Notes: generated by a model from the letters alone, not told the origin. Positions 45,034 to 55,430 are shown, counted from the first letter of the stretch. The stretch is DNA of 64,000 nt from Zobellia roscoffensis (GCF_015330165.1 NZ_JADDXT010000002.1:4800024-4864023), one strand, 5' to 3'. Numbers and translations: made by a program.

Positions 45034-47337
45034 TTACCCTTTTACAATTGTTTCCTCTAGATTGTAGATGGTATGAATGATTTGCATTAACGAGGCTACT
45101 TTCACCTCGTCCCGACCTTCTAGAATGGGGTATTCCCCTACTTCAATAAAACTTCTGGCCTTATCCTTATCCGCACTGAACGCTGCTTCTTGATCATGGT
45201 AGTAATCCACTAACATTTCTTTTTCCTCCGGTTTAATGTTTCTGCATAATATTCTACCAAAAGCTTTTTCTATTTTTTCCTCTACCGTGCCCTTTTCCTT
45301 TACCAACTTCTCTGACAATACTCTAGATGCCTCAAGAATAGTAGGATCGTTCAAAGCAATCAATGCTTGTAATGGAGTCATTGTTGATTGCCTTTTCACT
45401 TCGCATTGATCTCTTGTAGCCGCATCAAAAGTTAATTGCACTGGAGGTAATGTCGTTCGCTTTATAAAAATATAAATGCCTCTTCTGTATAAGTCTTTCC
45501 CATGATCCTGCACATAGTTTGCCAAAATACCACGGCCTGAGCTTGCCGCTTCCCAGATGCCATCTGGTTGATACACCTTAACACTTCGTCCTCCTATTTC
45601 ATCATTCAATAATCCGCTTGTGGCCAGAGCATGATCACGTATAGTTTCCGCACTAAACCGTAAACGCGGCATATGAGACAGATACCTGTTGTCTGGATCA
45701 GCCGCTAATTTTTCTTTCGTAACCACAGAAGATTGTTTGTACGTTGAAGACATCACGATTTGTTTTACCAATCGTTTCATATCCCAATTATTCTCCATAA
45801 AATCTGCGGAAAGCCAGTTCAGCAAACCTATATGTGTAGGTAAGTCGCCCTGCATACCAAAATCGCCGGAAGACCTTACTATTCCTTCCCCAAATATCTC
45901 CTGCCAAACCCTATTCACAAATACCCTACTGGTCAATGGGTTTTTAGTATCAAAGAGCCATTTTGTTAATCCAAGACGATTGCTATCAAAAACTAACGTA
46001 TCAAACTTCAACACCGATTCAGGTGTTCTTGGCTGAACAATTTCTCCTTTATCATCATAAACACCCCTGTTCAATACATGCGTAGTTCTAATGTCTGGTT
46101 TCTCTTCTATAACCATGACATCTACATTCTCTGGTGCTTTTTTATTTACAAACGGAAGATCTTTCGCAATTACCTCATCCGTTAATGTAATTAAGGGCGG
46201 TTCTGCCAAGACCTCTCCTAATGCCTTCTCGCGATGTACTACTTTATCGAAAAAAGCAAAAGTGCTGAAATAATCTTTCTGGCATATAGGATCGTACTTA
46301 TGATCATGACATTTAGCACACTCCAAGGTCAATCCTAAAAAAGCCTTCCCAAAAGTGTTGGTTCTATCCGTTACGTTTTCAATTCTAAATTCTTCTTCAA
46401 TAATACCTGCTTCTTGATTGATCTTATGGTTTCTATTAAAACCAGTTGCTAGAATAGTCTCTATATTTTTCTGAGGCATCAAGTCTCCTGCTAATTGATA
46501 GGTAACAAACTTTTCGTAACTATAATTTTCATTAAAGGCATGAATTACCCAATCTCTCCACGGCCACATGGTTCGTAACTGATCATTCTGAAAACCATGT
46601 GAGTCTGCATAGCGGGCCACATCTAACCAATGACTCGCCATTTTTTCGCCATAATGGTCGCTCGCCAATAGTTCATCTACAATGAGTTCATAAGCGTTGT
46701 CAGTATCATTTTGAATGAATTTTTCTCGCATTTCTGGCGATGGAGGTAACCCGGTAATATCTAAAGAAACCCTTTTTAGTAAGCGTTCCTTGTCCGCTAT
46801 TTCATTTGGAGCTAAACCTACCTCATTGAGCTTTCGTAAAACAAACTGATCAATTTCATTGTTTACCCAATCAGAGGATACTTGCGGAGCCTCAGGTTTT
46901 TTAACAGGAATAAATGCCCAATGTGGTTCGTAAACGCTACCCTGCTCTATCCACTTTTTTAAAACCTTTATTTCATATTCAGAGAGTTTTAAATTTGAGT
47001 CTAAAGGTGGCATCAAGTCTGCGCTATCTTTGGCAATGATACGTTGATAAACAACCGATTTTTCAATATCCTTAGGTACTATAGCATATTCATTCTCCGA
47101 ATCTTTCAATGCTTTGTACGCGCCTTCCGGAGTATCTAAACGTAGTTCTGCCGACCTTTTATTCGCATCCGGACCATGACAATTAAAACACTTATCCGAA
47201 AGGATGGGACGCACATCAAAATTATAATCGACCAATTCTGGAATTTTCTTCTCTGGAATAGAGGCGTACTGCCCTTCTTCTTTACAAGAAATCAAAAGCA
47301 CACATAGAAAGACAATATGGAGAATAACTTTTCTCAT
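45034..47337 (-). CDS. PSCyt1-DUF1549-DUF1553 cytochrome (Planctomycete-type)
   Basis: 767-aa lipoprotein (lipobox LLISC) with a cytochrome c domain (CFNCH at 50-54, KCFNCHGPDANKRSAELRLD), then DUF1549 (about 150-360, WLDVARYADSHGFQND, second heme-like CAKCH within LECAKCHDHKYDPI) and DUF1553 (about 450-740, TSRVFVNRVWQEIFGEGIV, RLRFSAETIRDHALATSG). This composition is the hallmark of the large Planctomycete PSD1 family. Function is unknown, though coupling with DUF1501 is consistent. It sits 3 nt after the propeller gene at 47341 and 16 nt before the DUF1501 gene. Confidence 0.92.
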   Translation of the reverse strand: MRKVILHIVFLCVLLISCKEEGQYASIPEKKIPELVDYNFDVRPILSDKCFNCHGPDANKRSAELRLDTPEGAYKALKDSENEYAIVPKDIEKSVVYQRIIAKDSADLMPPLDSNLKLSEYEIKVLKKWIEQGSVYEPHWAFIPVKKPEAPQVSSDWVNNEIDQFVLRKLNEVGLAPNEIADKERLLKRVSLDITGLPPSPEMREKFIQNDTDNAYELIVDELLASDHYGEKMASHWLDVARYADSHGFQNDQLRTMWPWRDWVIHAFNENYSYEKFVTYQLAGDLMPQKNIETILATGFNRNHKINQEAGIIEEEFRIENVTDRTNTFGKAFLGLTLECAKCHDHKYDPICQKDYFSTFAFFDKVVHREKALGEVLAEPPLITLTDEVIAKDLPFVNKKAPENVDVMVIEEKPDIRTTHVLNRGVYDDKGEIVQPRTPESVLKFDTLVFDSNRLGLTKWLFDTKNPLTSRVFVNRVWQEIFGEGIVRSSGDFGMQGDLPTHIGLLNWLSADFMENNWDMKRLVKQIVMSSTYKQSSVVTKEKLAADPDNRYLSHMPRLRFSAETIRDHALATSGLLNDEIGGRSVKVYQPDGIWEAASSGRGILANYVQDHGKDLYRRGIYIFIKRTTLPPVQLTFDAATRDQCEVKRQSTMTPLQALIALNDPTILEASRVLSEKLVKEKGTVEEKIEKAFGRILCRNIKPEEKEMLVDYYHDQEAAFSADKDKARSFIEVGEYPILEGRDEVKVASLMQIIHTIYNLEETIVKG

Positions 47338-47340
47338 AAA

Positions 47341-48396
47341 CTATACTCTTTCTAGTTTTATAGGATAGGTTTTATTGGCATTCCATTGGCAGACGTAGAT
47401 ATTCTTATCATTATCAATACACACATCATGACAGTGATTAAAAAGAGGTATGTCTTGAACCATAAGTTGTAACTCACCATTTTCATAAACAGGAGCGGTA
47501 CCGCCAGGATTGGAAACTACCTTATCCTCTTTATTTAAAATGGTGACGAAACCTGAATCTGGCGTTTGCTCTAAATATTTTAATCTAGACCAACATACTC
47601 CTGAGTACAGGTTAGCCCCATCTATTACTGGTCTGCACACAAAAGCACCCGGAAGAAAAATAGTGGATAAATACTTCCCGTCTAAGGTGTAACGCTTAAA
47701 AGAGTTATGTTTTCGAGAGGTGCACAATAGCGTAATATTATCAGGATCTCTATCATCAATGGTTACTCCATGAGCAGTTGAGAACAGATGGTCTTCCAAC
47801 CCATGACCGCCAAATTTTCTGATAAATTCTCCATCTTTATTGTATTGTAAAATAAAATCCGAACCATACCCATCGGCCACATAAATATCACCGTTAGGAG
47901 CCACTGCAGTTTCTGTAGGACGGTATTTTTGATCTTTCTTATAAACTCCCGTTTCTCTTGGATCGGAAAGTTGCATCAACACTTTTCCATCCGTAGTCGT
48001 TTTTAGAATAGCTCCATCATTATCGGTTATAAAAAGCATGTCTTCTTCGCCTTCCTTAAAAAGCGTTAAGCCATGGGCTGATTTTAAATCATGCGTCCAA
48101 GTCTTTAAAAGCTTTCCGGATTTATCATAAACAATGACGTTATTTTTAACTTCATCGGTAACCATAATGAGTCGGCCTTTGGAGTCCATCACCATTTCAT
48201 GACAATTCTTTATAGGTGTGGTTGCAGGGTTAAGATTACCCCACTCTTGATGAACACGATACGTAAAATTACCGTGACCAATTATTTGCTCCGATAATTT
48301 TGGCCTATTTATAATCCCAAAACTATACGTAGGAACAGTTAAGGCGGCACCTGCAATAGTTGATTTTTTAATAAAATTTCGTCTGGAGTTTATCAT
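47341..48396 (-). CDS. Tat-exported NHL/6-bladed beta-propeller protein
   Basis: First gene of the four-gene operon, 351 aa with start at the ATG at 48396. The N-terminus NSRRNFIKKSTIAGAALTVPT is a twin-arginine signal. The body has repeated NHL-type strand motifs (GRLIMVTDEVKNNVIVYDKSG, NGDIYVADGYGSDFILQYNKDG, IDNDKNIYVCQW), giving a six-bladed propeller as in peptidylglycine-type or strictosidine-like folds. No catalytic assignment. Starting the operon with a Tat-exported propeller suggests a periplasmic complex with the cytochromes downstream. Confidence 0.85.
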   Translation of the reverse strand: MINSRRNFIKKSTIAGAALTVPTYSFGIINRPKLSEQIIGHGNFTYRVHQEWGNLNPATTPIKNCHEMVMDSKGRLIMVTDEVKNNVIVYDKSGKLLKTWTHDLKSAHGLTLFKEGEEDMLFITDNDGAILKTTTDGKVLMQLSDPRETGVYKKDQKYRPTETAVAPNGDIYVADGYGSDFILQYNKDGEFIRKFGGHGLEDHLFSTAHGVTIDDRDPDNITLLCTSRKHNSFKRYTLDGKYLSTIFLPGAFVCRPVIDGANLYSGVCWSRLKYLEQTPDSGFVTILNKEDKVVSNPGGTAPVYENGELQLMVQDIPLFNHCHDVCIDNDKNIYVCQWNANKTYPIKLERV

Positions 48397-48513
48397 TAGA
48401 TATATTTTAAATGCACAATAAAATATGCTTCTCAAAAATACCTAACCACTTAAAACCTTATGTAGACTAATTGTGCAAAAGGGTGTACTTTTTGTGTAAC
48501 TAATACACTTAAC

Positions 48514-51500
48514 CTATTTTTTTGGCACATAGTATGAAGGCGGATGCCCGAACTCTTTTTTAAATATACGACTGAAGTACCTGTTGTCATTATACCCTAC
48601 CCTGAACGCTATTTCTTTTATACTAAGAGTGCCTTCTTGTAGCATTGGCACAGCTTTAGACAATTTGTGCGAATTGACATATTCTATAATAGTTTTTCCG
48701 GTGAGGGCTTGAATTTTTCGGTACAATTGCGACCGACCTATAGCTAGTTGATCACACAAATAATCGATTGAAAAATCTGGGTTTTCTAGATGTTCATCTA
48801 TAACTTCGTTTACTTTTATCAAGTACTGGTCTACGGATGTTGACGGCTCAACAAACAACTCCTCTTTTTGGTATTTTTTTATTAGACGGTGCCTGGTTTT
48901 TAGACGATTTTGGATTTTCATCTTAATTTCGGAAACATTAAAAGGCTTCTCTATATAATCCTCTGCTCCTGTTTCCAACCCTTTCAATTTATTTTCTAAT
49001 CCAGTTTTTGCTGTTAAGAACATTAATGGAATATGTGCAGTAAGTTCATTGGACTTTAATTGGTTCGCTACTTGAATTCCATCAAAAACCGGCATCATAA
49101 TATCACTGATAACAATATCAGGAATATGTTCAAGAGCCAATTGAAAGCCGTCTTTACCATTATCTGCCTGAAGAATCACATAGTCATCAGATAGCTCTGT
49201 TGTCAAATAATTTCGGATATCCTCATTATCCTCAATTATTAAAATTACCGTTTCTCCAGATACAATTTCAGCGGATGGAGCTGGCACTTCCTCTACATTC
49301 GCTTCATAATTAGTATACCCTACAGGAAGTGTAATCGTAAAATGTGAACCCTTCCCTTCTTCACTTTCTAACTGTATATCACCTTTATGCAATTTCACCA
49401 ATTCCGATATTAGGGAAAGCCCAATACCACTACTATATCCTTTATTTGGGGTTTCGTCCATTTGATAAAACCGCTCAAAAACCTTCTCTTGGTATTTTTT
49501 AGGAATGCCTGCTCCGTTGTCTATTACTTCTATTTTAAGGTCTCCATTTTGAACTTTATCATCCTTATCAATTTCAAGATTAGCATAGGTGGCTTTCAAA
49601 CTAATCCTTCCATTTTTCGCGGTAAACTTGAACGCATTGGAAACCAAATTAGTGACAATTTTTTCAATAATATCCTCATCAAAATATAACGTACAATCCG
49701 TCTCGGAGGTTTCACAATTAAAGTCTATGTTTTTCTCCTTTGCCCAATATTCATAGGCAGTATTCATATTTGTACAGACTAAAAGTTCATCATGTGGTTT
49801 AATTCGTAATTGTTGATTTCCCTCCAGTTTTCTAAAATCCAAAATCTGATTTACCAGTTCCAATAAACGATTACTGTTCCTATGCATCATTTGCAAAACC
49901 TTAGTATCTGGTTTTACCCCTCTCCTAATGTACTTGTCCAACGGGGAAGTAATTAGTGTTAAGGGCGTTCGCAATTCGTGTGAGATATTCGTAAAAAACC
50001 GAAGTTTCATCTGTGCTAATTCTTCAAATTGATATACTCGCTGTTTTTCAATTTCAAACATGTTTTTTGTTCTTTCCCGTAACAAGAAGAACCTAAAACC
50101 CCAAAATGCAACTAATAAAACCAACAAGCCCGCAAGGATTTGCACCCATAAGCGTTCCCAAAATGGAGGCGTTACAGCAATGCTCAAACTTTTTAATTTA
50201 TCTGTCCAAATACCATCTTCGTTGGTTGCCTTTAGCAGAAAATTATAATTTCCAGAAGGTAAATTGGTATAGGTGGCCCTAGTTCCATTAGCAATGGTCC
50301 AATCCTCATCAAATCCTTCTAGTTTGTAGGCGTACTGACAACGTTGTGCATTCTCATACTGAATAGCTTGAAAACCAAGTTCTATCTTTTGATCTTTGTA
50401 AGACAGTTGTAAATGGTCTTCTACTTCAATGCTCTTTTCTATATAACTACTATTGGGCGAAACCAATTCATTGTTTACCCATAATTTTGAAATATAAACC
50501 GATGGTGTTTTGCTACTAGGCACAACTTTTTTGGGGTCAAAAGTCATTAACCCTTCTTTGGTAGCAAAAACCAAATGACCCTCATCCGTCATTAAACTTG
50601 AGACGCCTATTTTTTGCGATATGAGTCCGTCTTGCTCATTTAAAATACGCACTATATTATTCTTTGCATCTAGTTTAATAAGTCCGTTTCTGGTTCCTAA
50701 CCACAAATTGCCTTCATAATCCTGTTCTATTCTATTTATGATTCTATCTTTTAAAAGGCTATTATCATACTGAATAAAGGTATCCTTTTCCACATCATAA
50801 CTACAAAGCCCTGAATTTGTGCCTACCCATAGTTTGCGATCTCTATCCTCAAAAATTACATTTATAAAATTGTTGTTAACGGTAGCTGTATTTCCTATTT
50901 CATGCCTATAATGAACAAATTTATTGCCGTTCGGCACATATCTTTTTACGCCGTCTCCGTTAGTTCCTATCCAAATCTGGTTTTTATAATCCTCAAAAAG
51001 CTCATTAGCCCTGTGAAAATATCCAATACCATCAGGGTCGTTTGGATCACAGTCAAAATAAACCGTTTCGTTTGTTTTTGGATTGTATATACGTGCCCCA
51101 AGAACTTCTCCCGTCCAAACAAGACCTTCGCTGGTTTCTAATAAACCAAAAAGTTCAGCGGGTTTTCTTGGTTCCTTTGTTAAAACCTCACCGTCTTCGG
51201 TAAATGAATAAATGGTATCATTATCTACCACCCAAACGGTCTCCTCATCATAGGAACTCATATAAGTTCTATGTTCAAACCCTTTAAGTTCCTTTATGAA
51301 GGTGAAGTCTTTTTTTGAATATATTTTTACATCGCCATCTTGAAAAATCCAATAGTTAGCTTTCGTTTGTAAAATTTTACTTCCATTGTTTGAGCTCATA
51401 AAAGGCTCAAATATTTTAATTGATTTTTTAATGTGAAAAAAATGTCCCGCATAATCCAATACCCAAGAATCTTCTTTTGAGGTACTGTGAAAAATCCTAT

Positions 51501-52428
51501 TTAAGGAAAATGGTCCTTCTGAAAATCTATCATTTAATGAAATACGTTTTTTCAAGTCAAAGTCAGGCCCTACTATTGCTATTTCATCATTTCTAACTAG
51601 CCAACAATTATTTTCCTTATCTGGAGCTATATCATTAGCACGTTTAAAAATGAAATCAACATTATGAAATTGATTGTTTTTATCAACACTATATAGTTTG
51701 GTATTAGAAACCAAAAGTTGTTCATAAAACTGCAACAATGCATACGCATGAAAAGCACCTGGTGTATCTTGAGTAAGGCGATTAAACTTTCCTGTATTTG
51801 GGTCAAAAATATTCAGTCCTATCCAAGTACCTACAAAGAGTCGCCCGTTGTCATCCTCCTGAATATCCAACACATTATTATGACTGATACTACCCCTATC
51901 ACTTGCATCATGTTGATACCTTTTAAAAGTACCTGTATCTCTATTCATTAGGTTGAGTCCACCGCCATCCGTACCAATGTAGAAGGAGTGGTCTGATGTT
52001 TCATAAATAACCCGTACCTCATTAAAGCTAAGACTTTCTGGATTATTATCATCGTGAACAAATCGTTGAAATCGGTCATATTCACGGTCATATTTAAGAA
52101 GCCCGCCGCCGTAAGTACCAATCCACAATGTACCAGCACTATCTTCAAAGAGATAGGAAATATGATTATCGGTTATACTGGTTTGCTCGTGCTCATTTTT
52201 GCTGTAATTTTTAAAATTACCGCCATCAAAACGCCACAATCCATTAGTAGAGGCTATCCAAATGAAGCCATAGCGATCTTCCAGAATATGAGATGTGCTG
52301 GTCTCTATTGGTAACTGAAAATGGGTGATTTCAAAATCATTAGTATTCTCTTGTCCATAGATTAGAGCAGGAAAACCCACTCTAACAACGGCAATAAAAA
52401 GGAAAAGAAAAGAAGGAGCTCTAAGCAT
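48514..52428 (-). CDS. Hybrid two-component system (HTCS) regulator 2
   Basis: 1304-aa sensor-regulator with the same layout as the HTCS at 30278: signal peptide (to about residue 25), two Reg_prop propellers (about 30-690, many IWIGT/LWLGT motifs), Y_Y_Y domain (about 690-760, TYTNLPSGNYNF), transmembrane helix (about 770-790), HisKA with His at about 816 (ISHELRTPLTLI), HATPase, receiver Asp at about 1108 (IVISDIMMPVFDG), and AraC-type DNA binding (about 1200-1304). Complete phosphorelay set. It lies between the four-gene cytochrome operon (downstream, same strand) and a divergent sulfatase gene, so it may control one or both. Confidence 0.92.
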   Translation of the reverse strand: MLRAPSFLFLFIAVVRVGFPALIYGQENTNDFEITHFQLPIETSTSHILEDRYGFIWIASTNGLWRFDGGNFKNYSKNEHEQTSITDNHISYLFEDSAGTLWIGTYGGGLLKYDREYDRFQRFVHDDNNPESLSFNEVRVIYETSDHSFYIGTDGGGLNLMNRDTGTFKRYQHDASDRGSISHNNVLDIQEDDNGRLFVGTWIGLNIFDPNTGKFNRLTQDTPGAFHAYALLQFYEQLLVSNTKLYSVDKNNQFHNVDFIFKRANDIAPDKENNCWLVRNDEIAIVGPDFDLKKRISLNDRFSEGPFSLNRIFHSTSKEDSWVLDYAGHFFHIKKSIKIFEPFMSSNNGSKILQTKANYWIFQDGDVKIYSKKDFTFIKELKGFEHRTYMSSYDEETVWVVDNDTIYSFTEDGEVLTKEPRKPAELFGLLETSEGLVWTGEVLGARIYNPKTNETVYFDCDPNDPDGIGYFHRANELFEDYKNQIWIGTNGDGVKRYVPNGNKFVHYRHEIGNTATVNNNFINVIFEDRDRKLWVGTNSGLCSYDVEKDTFIQYDNSLLKDRIINRIEQDYEGNLWLGTRNGLIKLDAKNNIVRILNEQDGLISQKIGVSSLMTDEGHLVFATKEGLMTFDPKKVVPSSKTPSVYISKLWVNNELVSPNSSYIEKSIEVEDHLQLSYKDQKIELGFQAIQYENAQRCQYAYKLEGFDEDWTIANGTRATYTNLPSGNYNFLLKATNEDGIWTDKLKSLSIAVTPPFWERLWVQILAGLLVLLVAFWGFRFFLLRERTKNMFEIEKQRVYQFEELAQMKLRFFTNISHELRTPLTLITSPLDKYIRRGVKPDTKVLQMMHRNSNRLLELVNQILDFRKLEGNQQLRIKPHDELLVCTNMNTAYEYWAKEKNIDFNCETSETDCTLYFDEDIIEKIVTNLVSNAFKFTAKNGRISLKATYANLEIDKDDKVQNGDLKIEVIDNGAGIPKKYQEKVFERFYQMDETPNKGYSSGIGLSLISELVKLHKGDIQLESEEGKGSHFTITLPVGYTNYEANVEEVPAPSAEIVSGETVILIIEDNEDIRNYLTTELSDDYVILQADNGKDGFQLALEHIPDIVISDIMMPVFDGIQVANQLKSNELTAHIPLMFLTAKTGLENKLKGLETGAEDYIEKPFNVSEIKMKIQNRLKTRHRLIKKYQKEELFVEPSTSVDQYLIKVNEVIDEHLENPDFSIDYLCDQLAIGRSQLYRKIQALTGKTIIEYVNSHKLSKAVPMLQEGTLSIKEIAFRVGYNDNRYFSRIFKKEFGHPPSYYVPKK

Positions 52429-52676
52429 GTTTTTGAAAATAGAACAATTCTAAGGAAAGGTAAATTAATTTTTATTTTTAACGGGTAAAAATTTTGCTTC
52501 GCCTAATAACTGTCCTTAAAATAATTATTCTGCTGTAAGGTTAAAATAGTGCTAACCTTTGTTAAAATCGAGAATTATAAAATCCATTTTTAAAGGTTAA
52601 TTTGTAGATGATATGAATTGTCAATTTTCGCAATTCTTCAACTTATATTTAATTGTCTTTTAAACTCCACCTTAAA

Positions 52677-54335
52677 ATGAACATTCGTCTACTCGCTCTT
52701 TTTTGCATTGGCCTTTTATTTAGCTGTAAGAATAATACGGAAACCATGAAAAAGGAAAAAGCCAAGCAACCCAATATCTTGTTTCTGGCTATTGACGATT
52801 TAAGACCTGAACTTGGTGTGTACGGTTCTGATATTGCGATAACACCGAACATTGATGCTTTAGCGAATGACGGTTTACGCTTTAACAATGCTTATTGCCA
52901 ACAAGCTATTTGTAGCCCTTCTAGAGCTAGTCTAATGACTGGTGCCCGGCCTGAAACTATTCAGGTAATTGAAAATTTCACCTATTTCAGAGATAAAAAC
53001 CCCAATATAGCAACATTACCACAGCACTTTAAAGCCAATGGTTATGAATCTGTATATACCGGTAAAATTTACCATGGTAAGTATAACGACCCTGAACTTT
53101 CTTGGAGCAGAACCCCAGTTAAAATGGAAAAGTCAGATGTAAAGTTCGGTTTTAAACTACCGGAAAATATAAAAATGCAAAAGAAAAATAGTGCCGCTAT
53201 GGTAGCTAAATACGGAGAAAATGCATTGAGAAATGGTCTTGGTAAGGGCCCTTCTTATGAGTTTGCTGATTTTCCGGACAATGCTTATGAAGACGGATTC
53301 AATACAGATTTGGCCATCGCTACCATGAAAGATATGTTACAGAAAAATCCTGATAAACCTTTTTTCCTGGGTATGGGAATGAAAAAACCACATCTAGATT
53401 GGGTTGCACCAAAAAAGTATTGGGACATGTACAACGAAGCGGATATTAAACTGGCTGAGCACGAACAACCTCCCAAAGATGGTGCCGCTATGGGACTTCA
53501 TGCTTCCTTTGAATTAAGGGCCAGAGCCGATATTCCTAAAAAAGGAGATATCTCTCCAGAACAAGCTATAAAACTTAAACATGCCTATTTAGCCTGTGTG
53601 AGTTATGTTGATGCCCAAATTGGTAGAATGTTGACTGCACTTGATGATGCGGGAATTAAGGACAATACCATTGTTATTTTGTGGAGTGACCACGGCTGGC
53701 ATTTAGGCGATATGGGTATTTGGGGAAAAGCTACCAATTACGAAATTGCCACTAGAGTTCCTTTAATTATTTGGACTCCAGATATGGCAAAAGAAAACAG
53801 GGGTAAATCTACCGATGCTTTGGTTGAATTAGTAGATATGTATCCAACGTTATGCGAATTGGCAGATATATCAAAACCAGCTACTTTGGAAGGTCAAAGC
53901 TTTGCTCCTCTTCTCTCTAATCCTGAACAAGAATGGAAAACAGCGGTTTTTTCTCAATTTCCAAATCCGGCTCTTAGGGAATGGGCTGCCAATCCGCTTT
54001 CTAAAGGCATGCGTGAAACTTCTTTTGGTCCGTTAATAGAAGAAGTTGAAGAACGTATTATAAAGCAACAAGGTGATAAATGGGATCGTGATTTATTCGA
54101 AAACCGATTGATGGGATATTCTATGCGTACCAAAGATTACCGATTTATTGTTTGGAAAGACTATACCGATAAAAATGCGGAGCCCATCTTCATAGAGCTC
54201 TATGACCATGTCAAAGACCCTGCAGAAACTACAAATATTGCGAAAGATAATCCTGAGCTTGTAAAAGAATTGATGTTACAATTCAAAAAAGGTTGGAAAG
54301 GAAATATGGCCCTAGTAAATCATGTGGGAGTTTAA
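52677..54335 (+). CDS. Sulfatase (iduronate-2-sulfatase-like, S1)
   Basis: Lipoprotein sulfatase of 552 aa; I start at the ATG at 52677, which gives the signal ending LLFSC, over the TTG at 52653. Metal-binding AIDDLRP (Asp40-41), the formylglycine site CSPSR with Cys79 in AICSPSRASLMTG, LWSDHGWHLGD and a C-terminal region typical of S1 sulfatases. The overall pattern is close to iduronate-2-sulfatase-like (S1_7) members. Needs formylglycine maturation, which the FGE at 12839 could supply. Divergent from HTCS 2. Substrate not determinable. Confidence 0.92.
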   Translation: MNIRLLALFCIGLLFSCKNNTETMKKEKAKQPNILFLAIDDLRPELGVYGSDIAITPNIDALANDGLRFNNAYCQQAICSPSRASLMTGARPETIQVIENFTYFRDKNPNIATLPQHFKANGYESVYTGKIYHGKYNDPELSWSRTPVKMEKSDVKFGFKLPENIKMQKKNSAAMVAKYGENALRNGLGKGPSYEFADFPDNAYEDGFNTDLAIATMKDMLQKNPDKPFFLGMGMKKPHLDWVAPKKYWDMYNEADIKLAEHEQPPKDGAAMGLHASFELRARADIPKKGDISPEQAIKLKHAYLACVSYVDAQIGRMLTALDDAGIKDNTIVILWSDHGWHLGDMGIWGKATNYEIATRVPLIIWTPDMAKENRGKSTDALVELVDMYPTLCELADISKPATLEGQSFAPLLSNPEQEWKTAVFSQFPNPALREWAANPLSKGMRETSFGPLIEEVEERIIKQQGDKWDRDLFENRLMGYSMRTKDYRFIVWKDYTDKNAEPIFIELYDHVKDPAETTNIAKDNPELVKELMLQFKKGWKGNMALVNHVGV

Positions 54336-54397
54336 AATAATCTGTTGATGTATTCATATTTATGTTGAGGAAAACCAATAGTTAGTATTTACTATAC

Positions 54398-54940
54398 TTA
54401 CTTTACAGGAGCTTTCTTAGCCTTTGCTAATGCGCGTTTCCGTTTGTAATGTTCCTTATCTGCTATGTAGATGGTTTTCTTTACCTCGCAGAAAATGGTA
54501 TTTCTTTCTGCATTCATTAAAAATGTAGTTTTAACGATATCTATCTCAGCTTCCTGTTGTACTCTTGATTTTATAATTTCAATTTCTTCCGAGCTGTATT
54601 CAAAATCTGCATAAACATCTTCTTTAGCAGGTCTTTTGAAAGAGATTTCAGCAGATTTATCCCATACCACAAAATCGTCACCAAGAATATTAATAAGTTG
54701 AACCATAGGTATAGGGTCTACCGCAGAAAAGAGGCTTCCACCAAAGATAGAATTAACATAATTTCTGTTTTTATAACTAATAGGTAGTTTTACGGTAACC
54801 TTCTTCAAGTCCGTGGAAACACTTTTTATTTTTGCTGTACTACGCCGGTACATGGGAGAAAGGTTAAAGCCGTGTTTAAATATCTTATGCTTACCTATAA
54901 AACGAGATCCATAATCAGCTAGATTGCTATAAAATGACAT
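54398..54940 (-). CDS. DUF4442 hotdog-fold thioesterase-like protein
   Basis: Cytoplasmic protein of 180 aa with a single hotdog domain of the DUF4442/YiiD-C type (PMYRRSTAKIKSV, RNYVNSIFGGSLFSAVDPIPMVQLINILG, VWDKSAEISFKRPAKED). The segment NSIFGGSLF-A-D is the usual helix-loop of hotdog thioesterases. Acyl-CoA or acyl-protein substrates are likely but unproven. The C-terminus is rich in Lys and Ala. Not obviously linked to the sulfatase genes on either side. Confidence 0.82.
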   Translation of the reverse strand: MSFYSNLADYGSRFIGKHKIFKHGFNLSPMYRRSTAKIKSVSTDLKKVTVKLPISYKNRNYVNSIFGGSLFSAVDPIPMVQLINILGDDFVVWDKSAEISFKRPAKEDVYADFEYSSEEIEIIKSRVQQEAEIDIVKTTFLMNAERNTIFCEVKKTIYIADKEHYKRKRALAKAKKAPVK

Positions 54941-55051
54941 ATGTATTACCTAAATAATGAAGTTATAAAGGTAAAGTTACTATATAAGATGGATTTAAAA
55001 AATAACGGTCACCGTAGTAAATTGTGACTGATGGAGGTACATGAAATTACA

Positions 55052-55253
55052 CTATAAAATAATAAAATGCGAACGATATTTTCAACTAGGCCTATTACTG
55101 GTTCTCAAAGGGGCTATAGTCATCATCATTTCTATCATGAACAGCAGTAATTGGCCTTCCTAAACTTCCTATCAGACATATATCGTCCGCATTTCAATGA
55201 ACTAAAACTTAAAATATGAAACCGTTTATTCGTTTTGTATACTCCAAAATTAC
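55052..55253 (-). ncRNA. Candidate small RNA, copy B of a duplicated element
   Basis: Homologue of 40032-40229. The closing stem is 55065-55079 with 55181-55194; on the minus strand it pairs fully except for a single G-U. The inner helix is AATTACTG/CAGTAAT (55094-55100 with 55145-55151) beside GGCC/GGCC, differing from copy A in sequence but still paired. Minus-strand TAATTTTG is at 55252-55245 and the run TTTTATTATTTT follows the closing stem. A terminator at 55266-55293 stops the GH117 operon just before this box, so the element would be independently transcribed. Predicted RNA about 185 nt. Confidence 0.58.
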
Positions 55254-55265
55254 TACATCAATGTA

Positions 55266-55293
55266 GAAAAAAACGTCCACTTTCGGTGGACGT
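55266..55293 (-). terminator. Minus-strand intrinsic terminator
   Basis: ACGTCCAC (55273-55280) pairs with GTGGACGT (55286-55293), loop TTTCG, with A-run 55267-55273 giving U7 on the minus strand. It lies 187 nt beyond the GH117 stop and immediately upstream of copy B's promoter box. Confidence 0.8.
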
Positions 55294-55430
55294 CATTTAT
55301 CTATATGTGAACTTCAATCATCAGTAGACGAAGTGTTTTTTCCTTCAAAAAAACATATCAATTTCATTCAAAAACCTACAAATAGGATAAAATCTGAACA
55401 GACGCACTACTTTTTCTAACGTTTATGCAT

